From Lactonifactor sp. BIOML-A5 (GTDB lineage: Bacteria > Bacillota > Clostridia > Lachnospirales > Lachnospiraceae), in contig NZ_WKYV01000026.1 in assembly GCF_009677585.1 (NCBI RefSeq), forward strand, positions 1 through 64,000: a stretch of 64,000 nt of DNA. The letters run 5' to 3'. A program made the position numbers and the translations under genes. How positions within the stretch are numbered: position 1 is the first letter of the stretch; each line of letters begins with the position of its first letter. Under the pieces are notes generated by a model. That model saw only the letters and a list, made by a program, of their open reading frames with translations, searched no databases and was not told the DNA's origin. Positions 1 to 8,879 of this stretch are shown here, in pieces.

Positions 1-86
1 GTTGTACACTTTTCCTCTGGTTTCCCACTATTGATAACTCGATGTTTTGGATAAATAGCCAACTCCCTTGAACTTCCCTATACCCA

Positions 87-406
87 GGTGAGAGGAATCC
101 TGCGGCGGCGGGCTGGCTGGTTCGGGCGGGAGGGAGGGCTTAAGTTCCGGGGACGATTCCGCAGGAGTGAGTAGAGAGTCTTAGACAAAACCGGGATTCA
201 CGCTGGAGATTTTTTCGGCAGTCAGGGCCGAAAAAAAGTGAGCATGGGCAGAGAATGCACATCAAGCATTCTTTGCACATACGAACGGTGCTCCGGCGGG
301 GATTCCGGTTTTGTCTTAGACTCTCTTCGCGACGGAGGTGTCCCCGGAACTTAAGCCTCCCTCCCGTCCGAACCAGCCAGCCCGCTGCCGCGGGATTCCT
401 CTCACC
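87..406 (+). ncRNA. Candidate structured RNA: 320-nt long hairpin
   Basis: Seen directly: 87-154 pairs with 340-406 (67 base pairs, three G.U, one bulged G at 138). After an internal loop (155-172 / 327-339), 173-208 pairs with 291-326 (34 of 36 positions, three G.U). The apical region holds two further hairpins, 210-219/227-236 and 252-258/266-272. All six wobble positions (101/392, 107/386, 126/367, 195/304, 198/301, 204/295) are G.U if the plus strand is transcribed and A.C mismatches if the minus strand is, which favours a plus-strand RNA. The arms are GC-rich against AT-richer flanks. A weak promoter-like TTGATA/TAAATA pair lies at 31-57. The element sits just past the 3' end of the uxaB operon, so a DNA palindrome or giant terminator is the alternative. 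No known RNA family was recognised. Confidence 0.6.
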
Positions 407-483
407 GTCCCCCCGCCACCTCACACTTTCCGACTTGAATCACTTTAAGCTGAAGTCCAAGCGCTACACCCCTAAATCCCAAG

Positions 484-1965
484 TTAACACCGCCTCATAA
501 GCTCATAAGCCCCAAACTCTTCTATCACTCTCACACTACTGGTTACCATCTCCTCTAATCCCTGGATTTGAGTAAGATCCTCACCCCACAGTTCTTCGTT
601 TTTCAGCACAGCTGCTGTCAATTGCTCCGCAGAATCCCCCTGATGCCTCCAGAAGAATTCAAGAACCGTTCTGTCATCCTGAATCAAGTACTCCTCTCCG
701 TTTCTCTCAGCGTATAAACCAGAGTCGTCTAATCTTTTGCCCCTGTAAAAAGCAATATAAAACGCCAGGGACGCAGCAAGTCCCTCAGGTATTTTATGAA
801 ACTTTTCTACATAGCCCTTCAGACTGGGCATGACTCTTGCCTTCCATTTTGAGGTAGAATTCAGGGCTATCGCTAAAAGAGAATGGTCAATAAAGGGATT
901 TTGAAAACGCTCTGTCACTGAAGCAGCAAATTCCTCCAGCTCTGCTTTTGGCAGGGTTAGTGTAGGAATAATTTCATGGTAGATGATGTGGTTCATAAAC
1001 CTTCGGATCACTTCATCATGCATGCAGTCACGCACAATGTCCCGGCCCGCCAGATATGCCCCCAGCACCATACTCGTGTGCGCTCCGTTAAGGATTCTGA
1101 CCTTTCTCTGTTTATATGGCTTATGATTCTCTGTAACCAGGATGGGGAGCCCTGCTTGTTCAAAGGGAATCTCCTTTTTCACACACTCCGGCCCTTCAAT
1201 TACCCAGACACCAAAGATTTCCCCGGTATCCAAAAGGCTATCCTCATATTCATTTAACTTATTCAGTTCTAAAGCCTCTCCTCTAGGGTAACCAGTTACA
1301 ATACGGTCTACCAATGTGGAGCAGAATATGTTCTCTCTCTCAATCCAGTCTTCAAAATCCTGTCCCAGTTTCCACTGTGCCGCATACTTTTTGACACACC
1401 GCTTTAGTTCTTTTCCGTTGTCGTCTATCAGCTCACAGGATAGAATGATAAATCCCCTGCCTTTTTCCTGCCCGTATTTTAGATATCTTTTATATAAAAA
1501 TTGTGTCAGTTTGCCTGGATAGCTGGCTGCAGGCTTATCCTCAAAGCTGCAGGCAGGGTCATAGACAATACCTGCCTCAGTTGTATTGCAGGCAATAAAT
1601 CGAAGCTCCGGGTTCCCGGCACAGTCTGCAAGAGCACTGTAGTCCCGGTATGGATTCAGACATCGGCTGACACAGGAGATTACTCTCTTTTCATTGACCT
1701 TCTGACCATTTTCAAAGCCCCGCAGGTAAAGAGTGTAAAGGCCCTCCTGTTCATTGATTTGGTCTGCCAGGCCCTGAGCTATTGGTTGACATAAAACCAC
1801 TTTTGTATTGAATCCTGCACGTTCATTCATAACATCCACAAAATAGTCTACAAATGCTCTTAAAAAGTTACCTTCTCCAAACTGAAGCATACGTTCCGGG
1901 GCTTCTTTCAGCAAATATCCCTTATAACCCTGTTCCTCCAGGGTTTTATAACTGAGTGTTTTCAT
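484..1965 (-). CDS. uxaB: Tagaturonate reductase (mannitol dehydrogenase family)
   Basis: Probably reduces D-tagaturonate to D-altronate with NADH in the cytoplasm, or runs in reverse. About 493 residues, usual for UxaB. The N-terminal part has the Rossmann-side motif LQFGEGNFLRAF. The C-terminal half has the family's K-x5-N-x2-H catalytic pattern (KVRILNGAHT). The start at 1965 is preferred over an in-frame ATG at 1977 because the GGAGGT ribosome site lies between them. It is the last gene of a six-gene minus-strand operon, directly after altronate dehydratase, which makes tagaturonate/altronate the best substrate guess. Fructuronate reductase (UxuB) is the main alternative, but the UxaA partner argues against it. 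Confidence 0.88.
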   Translation of the reverse strand: MKTLSYKTLEEQGYKGYLLKEAPERMLQFGEGNFLRAFVDYFVDVMNERAGFNTKVVLCQPIAQGLADQINEQEGLYTLYLRGFENGQKVNEKRVISCVSRCLNPYRDYSALADCAGNPELRFIACNTTEAGIVYDPACSFEDKPAASYPGKLTQFLYKRYLKYGQEKGRGFIILSCELIDDNGKELKRCVKKYAAQWKLGQDFEDWIERENIFCSTLVDRIVTGYPRGEALELNKLNEYEDSLLDTGEIFGVWVIEGPECVKKEIPFEQAGLPILVTENHKPYKQRKVRILNGAHTSMVLGAYLAGRDIVRDCMHDEVIRRFMNHIIYHEIIPTLTLPKAELEEFAASVTERFQNPFIDHSLLAIALNSTSKWKARVMPSLKGYVEKFHKIPEGLAASLAFYIAFYRGKRLDDSGLYAERNGEEYLIQDDRTVLEFFWRHQGDSAEQLTAAVLKNEELWGEDLTQIQGLEEMVTSSVRVIEEFGAYELMRRC

Positions 1966-1991
1966 TTTTACCTCCATATTTCTTCCCTATA

Positions 1992-3515
1992 CTATAGGGT
2001 AACTCCCTGTTTAAAAATCGCCATATCATGATACCCTTCCAGCTCAGACTTTACCTTTTCTCCTGAGGCCACGGAAAGCACAAAGTCAAAGAGCTTCCGG
2101 GACAGTTCTTCCATGCTCTGTCCCTCCACAAGGCTGCCGCAGTTAAAATCAATCCAGTTACTCTTTTCTTCCATCAGTCTGCTGTTGGAGGAAATCTTAA
2201 GCGTGGGAACCGGAGATGCAAAAGGCGTTCCCCTCCCGGTGGTAAAGAGAACGATATGGGCGCCGCTTGCTGCAAGGGCAGTGGCTGCCACCATATCATT
2301 TCCTGGTGCGCTCAGAAGATTAAGACCCCTTTTCTCCACTTGCTGACCATACTTTAAGACATCCTTTACGAGTGCAGTACCTGATTTCTGGGTACAGCCC
2401 AGTGATTTATCCTCCAGCGTGGAGATCCCCCCTTTTTTATTTCCCGGGGAGGGATTCTCATATATAGTCTGATGATGTTCAGTAAAGTAGTTCTTAAAAT
2501 CATTAATAAGCTCTACGGTCTTTTCAAAGACTTCTCTGTTTTCACATCGTTCCATGAGGAGCGTCTCAGCCCCAAACATCTCAGGTACCTCCGTAAGAAT
2601 GGTAGTTCCCCCTCCGGAGATCAAAAGGTCGGAGAAAGCACCCACCGCCGGATTGGCGGTAATCCCCGACAGGCCGTCAGAACCCCCGCATTTCATACCT
2701 ATAATTAGTTCCCGGACATTTACAGGTTCCCGGGTAAATCCAGACGCATAATCAATTAATTCCCGGACAATTTCTGTACCTTCAGCTATCTCATCCCGGC
2801 AGTCCTGGGCTACAAGAAACCTTACTCTTTGCTTATTGTATGGACCGATGTATTGCTTCAATTCCTCAATACCGCTGTTCTCACAGCCAAGTCCCAGCAC
2901 CAGCACACCGCCGGCATTGGGGTGCTGCACCAGATCAGACAGGATTCTTCTGGTATTCTCCTGATCTTCCCCCATCTGAGAGCATCCGTATGGGTGAGGA
3001 AATGCTGTCACATCATCTACCGTTCCTTTTATATATTTCCCTGCCAAACGGGCAATCTTTTCTGCGGCACTGTTTACACAGCCAACAGTAGGGATAATCC
3101 ATACTTCATTTCTCACGCCGGTTTTTCCGTCTTCCCGTACAAATCCCTGAAAATATGCCTCTGGGTCCCCGCTCATTCCCGCCTGTCGGTTTTCGTATGA
3201 TACACCAGCCTTATTACGTGCCGGGCCGTCTTTTTTATATGTGTAATCAAGCACCTCACCCAGAGACGTCCGGATATTGTGAGTATGCACCCACTCTCCC
3301 GGGCGGATGTCTTTGGCCGCAATCCCAATAGGGTTTCCGTATTTTATAACCCTCTCCCCCTCTTTTATAGGGCATAAAGCAAATTTATGCCCCTGCGGGA
3401 TATCTTCCGCAACTGTAATCGCCTCACCGTCCCACTTTACATTGCTGCCTTCCGGTAACAGTTCCAGAGCAACTGCGACACTGTCTTTTGGGTTTATTTT
3501 AATGAATTTCTGCAT
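1992..3515 (-). CDS. uxaA: Altronate dehydratase
   Basis: Dehydrates D-altronate to 2-keto-3-deoxy-D-gluconate. The 507 residues contain both usual parts: an N-terminal SAF-like domain (about 1-95, including GHKFALCPIKEGERVIKYG) and the C-terminal galactarate dehydratase/altronate hydrolase domain with conserved Cys and Gly-rich motifs (GCSQMGEDQENTRRIL, CGGSDGLSG). The stop codon overlaps a short palindrome (1985-1999), 26 bases before the uxaB start. No KDG kinase or aldolase and no uronate isomerase lies nearby, so the product must be used by enzymes encoded elsewhere, and the operon probably feeds on an aldonate rather than free galacturonate. Confidence 0.93.
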   Translation of the reverse strand: MQKFIKINPKDSVAVALELLPEGSNVKWDGEAITVAEDIPQGHKFALCPIKEGERVIKYGNPIGIAAKDIRPGEWVHTHNIRTSLGEVLDYTYKKDGPARNKAGVSYENRQAGMSGDPEAYFQGFVREDGKTGVRNEVWIIPTVGCVNSAAEKIARLAGKYIKGTVDDVTAFPHPYGCSQMGEDQENTRRILSDLVQHPNAGGVLVLGLGCENSGIEELKQYIGPYNKQRVRFLVAQDCRDEIAEGTEIVRELIDYASGFTREPVNVRELIIGMKCGGSDGLSGITANPAVGAFSDLLISGGGTTILTEVPEMFGAETLLMERCENREVFEKTVELINDFKNYFTEHHQTIYENPSPGNKKGGISTLEDKSLGCTQKSGTALVKDVLKYGQQVEKRGLNLLSAPGNDMVAATALAASGAHIVLFTTGRGTPFASPVPTLKISSNSRLMEEKSNWIDFNCGSLVEGQSMEELSRKLFDFVLSVASGEKVKSELEGYHDMAIFKQGVTL

Positions 3516-3555
3516 AGTCCACTCTCACTTTTCTTCTGGTTTTACAGAAAAAGTT

Positions 3556-4575
3556 CTAGAATTTTAATAGCACTTTCAGCATGGAAGCACCATTTTTATC
3601 AAATTCCTGAAATGCTTTTTCAGCCTCTGCCCCAGGATATGTATTTGTAACAATCTTGTCCAGATCAACAGCACCCGATTTTATCAACCCAATCAGCTCC
3701 AAAAAATCCTTTTTTAACGCATTTCTTGAGCCCAAGATCTTCAGCTCTTTTTTCTGAATCATAGTAAAATTAAAGTCCAGGTTCTTCTTGCCTACACCAA
3801 TTAGAACTACCGTCCCTCCAAATGCTGCAGCGTCAATACAGTTCTGGAAGGTGGAAGGCAGTCCCACAGCCTCGATTGCCACATCAAAACCGCACCCCTC
3901 TGTTATACTGTTTACTTTATCCAGAAAGGTATCCGGTTTGTCATTCCAAATGCCTCCTTCCAGCTGAAACTCATTTACTGCGTAGTCTACCTTCTGCCGG
4001 GCTACATCCGCAATATAGACCTTTGCTCCTTTGCTCTTGGCTGCAATTGATGCCAATACACCTATGGTACCCGCCCCAATAACCAATACCCGGTCACCCG
4101 GTTTTATATCTGCTCTGGAAACCCCATGATAGCTGATGCAGAAAGGCTCTATTAGGGCAAGTGTCTTGGGAGAAAGTCCCTGTCCGTCATATATCCTGTC
4201 AATCGGCATTGTAATATACTCTGCAAATGCACCTTCACGCTGAACCCCCATTGTTTCGTTGGTGGTACAGCAGTTTACCCTCCCCTTTTGACACGGGTAA
4301 CAGTCCGAACAGTTAAAATAAGGGTTACAGGTTACGGTCATACCTGGCTTAAGGCCTTTGTCATTTTCCTCAATCTCAACAATCTCCGCGGAGAACTCAT
4401 GTCCCGGTATTCTCGGATAGGAAACATAGGCAAATGTGCCCCTGTAGGTCCCCAGATCACTTCCGCAGATACCTCCATACAGCACTTTCAGCAGTGCTTC
4501 GCCTTTTTGCGGCCTTGGTCTCTCAGTTTCTGTAATTACCACCTCACCTGGGCGGTTTATGACGATTGTTTTCAT
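3556..4575 (-). CDS. Zinc-dependent sugar-acid dehydrogenase (L-galactonate/L-gulonate 5-dehydrogenase type)
   Basis: Medium-chain dehydrogenase of 339 residues. Visible are the catalytic zinc start GGICGSD, the GHE motif (PRIPGHEFSAE), the four-cysteine structural zinc lobe (from CNPYFNCSDCYPC, about residues 85-105) and the NAD-binding GAGTIG motif near 170. E. coli LgoD of this family oxidises L-galactonate to D-tagaturonate, the substrate of UxaB. The arrangement LgoD-like/UxaA/UxaB therefore suggests an L-galactonate route, by inference from context only. L-gulonate (RspB-like) is the alternative. It starts one base after the upstream gene's stop, with a ribosome site AAAGGAG inside that gene, so translation is probably coupled. 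Confidence 0.8.
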   Translation of the reverse strand: MKTIVINRPGEVVITETERPRPQKGEALLKVLYGGICGSDLGTYRGTFAYVSYPRIPGHEFSAEIVEIEENDKGLKPGMTVTCNPYFNCSDCYPCQKGRVNCCTTNETMGVQREGAFAEYITMPIDRIYDGQGLSPKTLALIEPFCISYHGVSRADIKPGDRVLVIGAGTIGVLASIAAKSKGAKVYIADVARQKVDYAVNEFQLEGGIWNDKPDTFLDKVNSITEGCGFDVAIEAVGLPSTFQNCIDAAAFGGTVVLIGVGKKNLDFNFTMIQKKELKILGSRNALKKDFLELIGLIKSGAVDLDKIVTNTYPGAEAEKAFQEFDKNGASMLKVLLKF

Positions 4576-4576
4576 A

Positions 4577-5833
4577 TTATCTGTACTCCTTTAACACATC
4601 GAATATTCTCTGGACATTGGCAATATCCACATTGCTCTGGAGATTATGAACTGCTGAGAACACAAATCCGCCGTCCTTCCCCAGAATACGGATTCTTTCT
4701 CTCATTTCCCTCTCTACATCATCCGGGGTTCCATGTGCAAGTGTGGTCTGTCCGTCAACTCCCCCTCCCCAGAAGGTAAGCTCCCTGTTATATTTCTCCT
4801 TGAGGACCTGAGGATCCATGTGATCCGCCGATGTCTGTATAGGATTCAGACAGTCAATGCCGCACTCGACCATATCATCCAGTATATTTACCAGTGAACC
4901 GCAGCTGTGGTAGACGGTCTTCCATCCTGTATTCTCATGTACCCACCCGTTAATTCTCTTAAAATATGGTACATATAAATCTTTAAACATTTTCTCCGAC
5001 ATAATCTCACCGTGCTGTGTTCCAAAATCTGTCCCGCACAAAAACACTGCCTGGGCCTTCTCACCCACTGCCTGATACAAAAGCTTAAGATTGCGAATAC
5101 AAAGCTGAGTCCAGGCCTCGAAAATTTCTTCTATATACTCAGGGTACAGACTGTGTGCCACCAGAAATTCGCTGAAATCTCTGATTCCCGGCGTACTCTT
5201 TACATAGCCTCCGTTCAGCATAGTCTGCGCCCCCAGATTGCCGTATTCTGCATTCAGAACAATTCCGCAGTCAGTATTATTAAAGTAATCCTCCGCCTGC
5301 TCTCTGTAAAACTCCAAAGTAGCATCATCAATGGTCATTACCTCAAGCTGTTCTCTATAATCTTCCAGACCATTCAGCTCATCCTCGTCGAACTCTCCCT
5401 GTCTTGTTATATAGTCAAAATAGTGTCCTCCTTCTGGCATACAGCCGCTGGGAGGAACTCTGAGATCCCCCTGGGGATGTATATACAAGCGTCCGTTGCT
5501 GCAAGACATAGCACACCCCTCACCAATAAGCGCAGGCGTCCCATCAGGGGTTGTCCAGGCCTTCCATTTGTCGTTGCGGTAGCCGAATACAGTCATGTCG
5601 CTCCACAAAGGCAGTACATCGATCCCAAACATCTCTGCATCTTTGGCGTCTATGAGACCAAGCATCTGATAGGTGTCATAAATCTTTACTGGCTCATCTC
5701 TTCCATTTAACTTTCTGAGGCGGTAAAGGAGGGAAGCACTGATCCCCGTGGCCTTTGTCCCGCCCAGATCAAATGCTATCCTTCCGCAGTCCTTATGGTT
5801 AACAGCCGCTGTAAGTTTATCTCTAGAATTCAT
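4577..5833 (-). CDS. URO-D-superfamily (MtaA-like) protein
   Basis: 418 residues of the uroporphyrinogen decarboxylase superfamily. It is not a haem enzyme by context. The C-terminal HSCG motif followed by another Cys (HSCGSLVNILDDMVECGIDC, about residues 310-330) matches the zinc site of MtaA/CmuA-type methylcobamide:thiol methyltransferases. Starts with AATTC-rich sequence after GGAGGTT. No corrinoid protein or haem gene is near; it is embedded between a GntP permease and a sugar-acid dehydrogenase. Such proteins recur in sugar-acid operons of this group, but their reaction is not known to me. Substrate and function are left open. Confidence 0.75.
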   Translation of the reverse strand: MNSRDKLTAAVNHKDCGRIAFDLGGTKATGISASLLYRLRKLNGRDEPVKIYDTYQMLGLIDAKDAEMFGIDVLPLWSDMTVFGYRNDKWKAWTTPDGTPALIGEGCAMSCSNGRLYIHPQGDLRVPPSGCMPEGGHYFDYITRQGEFDEDELNGLEDYREQLEVMTIDDATLEFYREQAEDYFNNTDCGIVLNAEYGNLGAQTMLNGGYVKSTPGIRDFSEFLVAHSLYPEYIEEIFEAWTQLCIRNLKLLYQAVGEKAQAVFLCGTDFGTQHGEIMSEKMFKDLYVPYFKRINGWVHENTGWKTVYHSCGSLVNILDDMVECGIDCLNPIQTSADHMDPQVLKEKYNRELTFWGGGVDGQTTLAHGTPDDVEREMRERIRILGKDGGFVFSAVHNLQSNVDIANVQRIFDVLKEYR

Positions 5834-5881
5834 AATAACCTCCGTATAGTTAGAATTTATGCATGGGAGGTTCCAGTTTTA

Positions 5882-7240
5882 TTAAAAAATAAAGCTGGCT
5901 CCCATAATTAAAATTAAGCTGATAATGGATATAATAAAACACATTAAAGAACAGGTTTTAAACCCTCCAAGTGTGGATAATCTGGCTATTTTTGTAGTAA
6001 TCCAGAATCCGCTGTCATTAACAATGGATATACACATGGAGCCGGAGAAAGCTGCAAGCGCAATAAAGATTGGCTGTACGTTAAGTTCCCCGACTGTGGG
6101 CGCCAGCAGCGATATAGCTGTAATCATGGATAAGGTGCCTGAGCCCTGGGCAGCCTTAAGTACGACTGCTACCAGCCATGCAAACAGTACGGGATGGATA
6201 TGTATGGTTTCAATAACTCCCACCAGTACATCACCAATTCCCGCTGCCGCCAATACAGCGCCCAGCGCCCCGCCCATACCTGTGATCAGCAATACAGAAC
6301 CCGCATCTGAGAGTGCATGGTTTACTGTTTTATTAACCTCTTTTATAGGCAGACGGCCAATAGTGACCAGATAAGCTCCAAATACACCCACTAACATAGC
6401 TATGTTTTTATTTGAAAGAAATTTTATAATCTCCGGTACGCGATCCTCCCCTACAATAGCATTTGATATTGTTCCGCTTAAGATGAAAACAATAGGGAGC
6501 AGGATTGGAAGGACGGCAAGCTTGAAAGAGGGAAGGTTCTTTGCTTCCACAAGCTTCTGCGCTTTTTCCTCTTCTTTCTTTTCCTCCTCTAAATCGATCT
6601 CTTCATCTCTCTCCGGATCCCAGAAACCCGGACGGGATAAGAATAGTTTGTTGTAAATAAAAAGGGCAATCGCAAAACTGGGCAGCCCGATAATAATACC
6701 CCACATAATAGTAGTTCCCACCTCAAGGCCCAGCATCTCGCTTCCGGCCAAGGGACCGGGCGTGGGAGGAATAAAGGTATGGGCAATTACAAGGCCTCCC
6801 ACCAGGGCACCTGCATAATATGGTATTTTTTTACCGTGTTTTGACATGAACCTGGCAAGGGGCATTAAGATAACAAACGCTACATCAAAAAATACTGGAA
6901 TTGATACCAGGAATCCTGTAAGGCCCAAACCAATGTCCGCTTTTTTCTTTCCGCATAATTTTGTGATTCCATTGGCAATGGACTGCACTGCACCGCTGTC
7001 CGCCACGATTTTTCCAAGGATCACTCCAAGTCCTATGCTGATACCGATACTGGTCATAGAATTGCCAAAGCCTGTAGCTATCGTTTCAATGGTTGTCACC
7101 GCACCTACCCCCGATGCAATCCCCATATAAAGGGAGCCCATAATCAGGGCAATCACCGGACTCTGTTTTAAAGCCAGGATCAAAATCAGAATAATTGCTA
7201 TTGTTATAATAAGGTTAATTACTAACAGCGTCGACGACAT
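5882..7240 (-). CDS. GntP-family gluconate/aldonate permease
   Basis: Proton symporter of the GntP family, 452 residues with about 12-14 hydrophobic segments and a charged cytoplasmic loop near 215-240 (DPERDEEIDLEEEKKEEE). Conserved GntP-type stretches include FDVAFVILMPLARFMSKHGK and the proline-rich HTFIPPTPGPLAG. The likely cargo is a sugar acid such as gluconate, galactonate or altronate, matching the enzymes in the same operon. It lies 48 bases upstream of the URO-D-like gene and 11 bases after the LarA-like gene, with ribosome site AAGGAGG. Exact substrate cannot be read from sequence. Confidence 0.9.
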   Translation of the reverse strand: MSSTLLVINLIITIAIILILILALKQSPVIALIMGSLYMGIASGVGAVTTIETIATGFGNSMTSIGISIGLGVILGKIVADSGAVQSIANGITKLCGKKKADIGLGLTGFLVSIPVFFDVAFVILMPLARFMSKHGKKIPYYAGALVGGLVIAHTFIPPTPGPLAGSEMLGLEVGTTIMWGIIIGLPSFAIALFIYNKLFLSRPGFWDPERDEEIDLEEEKKEEEKAQKLVEAKNLPSFKLAVLPILLPIVFILSGTISNAIVGEDRVPEIIKFLSNKNIAMLVGVFGAYLVTIGRLPIKEVNKTVNHALSDAGSVLLITGMGGALGAVLAAAGIGDVLVGVIETIHIHPVLFAWLVAVVLKAAQGSGTLSMITAISLLAPTVGELNVQPIFIALAAFSGSMCISIVNDSGFWITTKIARLSTLGGFKTCSLMCFIISIISLILIMGASFIF

Positions 7241-7251
7241 AACTTTCCTCC

Positions 7252-8520
7252 TTAGAATAAATTTCCCTGTTCATTAAAATCCCACTTTTGTAATTCACTT
7301 ATAATTTCAATCTTGGGATGCCTCTTTGCTTCCTCCAGCAGCGCTTCCGATATATATATTTCCCCGATATCTAATGTATTTTTTATCCTGATAATACGAG
7401 GATTTTTTCGGCCGGCGCCTGTACAGGCCTTTACTGCAATCTGTATTGCCTCCTTATCAGAAGCTGCAACAATTGGTATCTTTACTGCCCACAGAGCCGT
7501 TGAAGTTATTGCATTGGGATAAGTGGCATCCATGTCAAGCTTACCGTACAGCCGCCTCGTGGTCACATTTGCACATCCCAGCCCATTGGCATTCCCATGG
7601 CTCTCCTCTGTCAGATCTAAAACTACAAGATGCTGTGTACTGATGCTTCCTGTCAGATACGGAGAGGGATACTTGCCTGTGATATTCGGATCCATACCGT
7701 CACCGCTGATATTTTTTCCCATCTCGTCCACTACAATAACATCCGCATGATCAAAATACAGTTTTCCCATCATCTTTTTCGCTTCCATTAGAAGCTCCGG
7801 TTCCCTCACAGGTATCTCCTCCGGAAGCATCCCTATTAACCGGTACGTTTTTTCGTAAGCATTTTCTATAATCCCCAAGCCATAAACTATGCTGCAGTTT
7901 TTCAAAATGGCATTTCCAAATTGGGGAAGCCTTTCTGCCATATGCTCTATTCCCATAGAATGAAAGGCATCTGCGCCCTGCTGTTTTCCCAGACCTACAG
8001 TCATCATCTTCATCAGGCCGCTTTCATATTCTCCCCGAAACGATGTATGTGCTTTGATTCTTCCGCATACAAGTATTCCGTCTGCTTCCGCGGCATACTT
8101 GTCAATATAAACCGGTTCCCCCTCCTCCGTATTGCCCACGTATACAGTCTCCATGGAAGATCGTACCGGACAGTCCAGATACTCTTCCGTTATACCGAAA
8201 TCTGCAAGTACTCTCCTCTGTCCCTCGTCCGTAGCTCCCCCGTGACTGCCCATAGCGGCTGTGACAAAGGGCCTTGTCTGATATTTCTTCAGGCAATCAA
8301 TAACCGCTTTTATAATGATGCTGATGTTTGCAATGCCCCTGCTGCCGCAGGTCACGGCAATACTCATTCCCGGTCTGAACTGATCTCTGTTTTTATTAAG
8401 TTCATTTCTAACAACATCCGGTATTGCGTCCGGAGCAATCTCCTCTCTCTCGAATGTCTGCTTAATCTTAATCATCTTAGGAAGCTCTACACTATTGCAT
8501 AATTGAGATATAACCCTCAT
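7252..8520 (-). CDS. LarA-family nickel-pincer racemase/epimerase
   Basis: Lactate racemase superfamily (DUF2088), about 422 residues. The catalytic and nickel-binding positions of LarA appear conserved: SHGG (first catalytic His), KAHTSFRG (second His), and a Lys/His pair in GLMKMMTVGLGKQQGADAFH. LarA itself racemises lactate using a nickel-pincer nucleotide; other LarA homologues epimerise C2 of aldonates such as gluconate. In this sugar-acid operon an aldonate 2-epimerase is more plausible than lactate racemase (inference). No LarB/C/E cofactor genes are in the window. The second ATG (8520) is chosen because AAAGG is only three bases from the first ATG at 8526. First gene of the operon. 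Confidence 0.82.
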   Translation of the reverse strand: MRVISQLCNSVELPKMIKIKQTFEREEIAPDAIPDVVRNELNKNRDQFRPGMSIAVTCGSRGIANISIIIKAVIDCLKKYQTRPFVTAAMGSHGGATDEGQRRVLADFGITEEYLDCPVRSSMETVYVGNTEEGEPVYIDKYAAEADGILVCGRIKAHTSFRGEYESGLMKMMTVGLGKQQGADAFHSMGIEHMAERLPQFGNAILKNCSIVYGLGIIENAYEKTYRLIGMLPEEIPVREPELLMEAKKMMGKLYFDHADVIVVDEMGKNISGDGMDPNITGKYPSPYLTGSISTQHLVVLDLTEESHGNANGLGCANVTTRRLYGKLDMDATYPNAITSTALWAVKIPIVAASDKEAIQIAVKACTGAGRKNPRIIRIKNTLDIGEIYISEALLEEAKRHPKIEIISELQKWDFNEQGNLF

Positions 8521-8627
8521 CTTCATTCGCCTTTCTTATTTTCTTCTTGTCAAACATCTGATTTTGTCTGCATTTCCTTATGTTTTCCTGATTTCTCCTC
8601 CCTTCTGCCATTCTTTGTATTCATTAA

Positions 8628-8646
8628 TGTATACAACGTTATATAT
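8628..8646 (+). promoter_or_regulatory. Candidate GntR operator, copy 1
   Basis: TGTATACAACGTTATATAT lies in the 359-bp divergent region between the LarA-like gene and the GntR pair, near the operon start. It matches the copy at 8782-8800 in 17 of 19 positions. The core TGTATACA is palindromic, as expected for a dimeric GntR-family regulator. No other copy was noticed in the window. The rest of 8521-8879 is AT-rich promoter DNA without further clear structure. Confidence 0.5.
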
Positions 8647-8781
8647 TTATTATACTATACAATCTTGTAGATACTGTCAACATTTTTTGTTATTTTTATT
8701 GTTATTTCACTAATTAATGGGTTCATTTTTGTGCACTTTTTATCCTAACTCATCCTGTTGAATCCTCTCTTTTTATTTCAT

Positions 8782-8800
8782 TGTATACATCATTATATAT
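8782..8800 (+). promoter_or_regulatory. Candidate GntR operator, copy 2
   Basis: TGTATACATCATTATATAT, the second copy of the 19-bp motif, 154 bases from the first in direct orientation and about 80 bases before the first GntR start. Two widely spaced copies would allow looping or separate control of the divergent genes. Assignment to these regulators is by position only. Confidence 0.5.
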
Positions 8801-8879
8801 TATAATATTGAATATGGGCTTTTTCATTGCACCGTCCCGTAAGATATGCTATGATATTTTTCAAAGGAGAGCCTTACGT

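Noticed and set aside
87..406. Retron msr-msd RNA
   Set aside because: Long stem-loop geometry is reminiscent, but no reverse transcriptase gene follows; the next gene downstream is uxaB on the other strand.
140..500. Open frames on both strands over the long hairpin
   Set aside because: They mirror each other because of the inverted repeat, have no ribosome site, and code Arg/Pro/Ser-rich low-complexity sequence.
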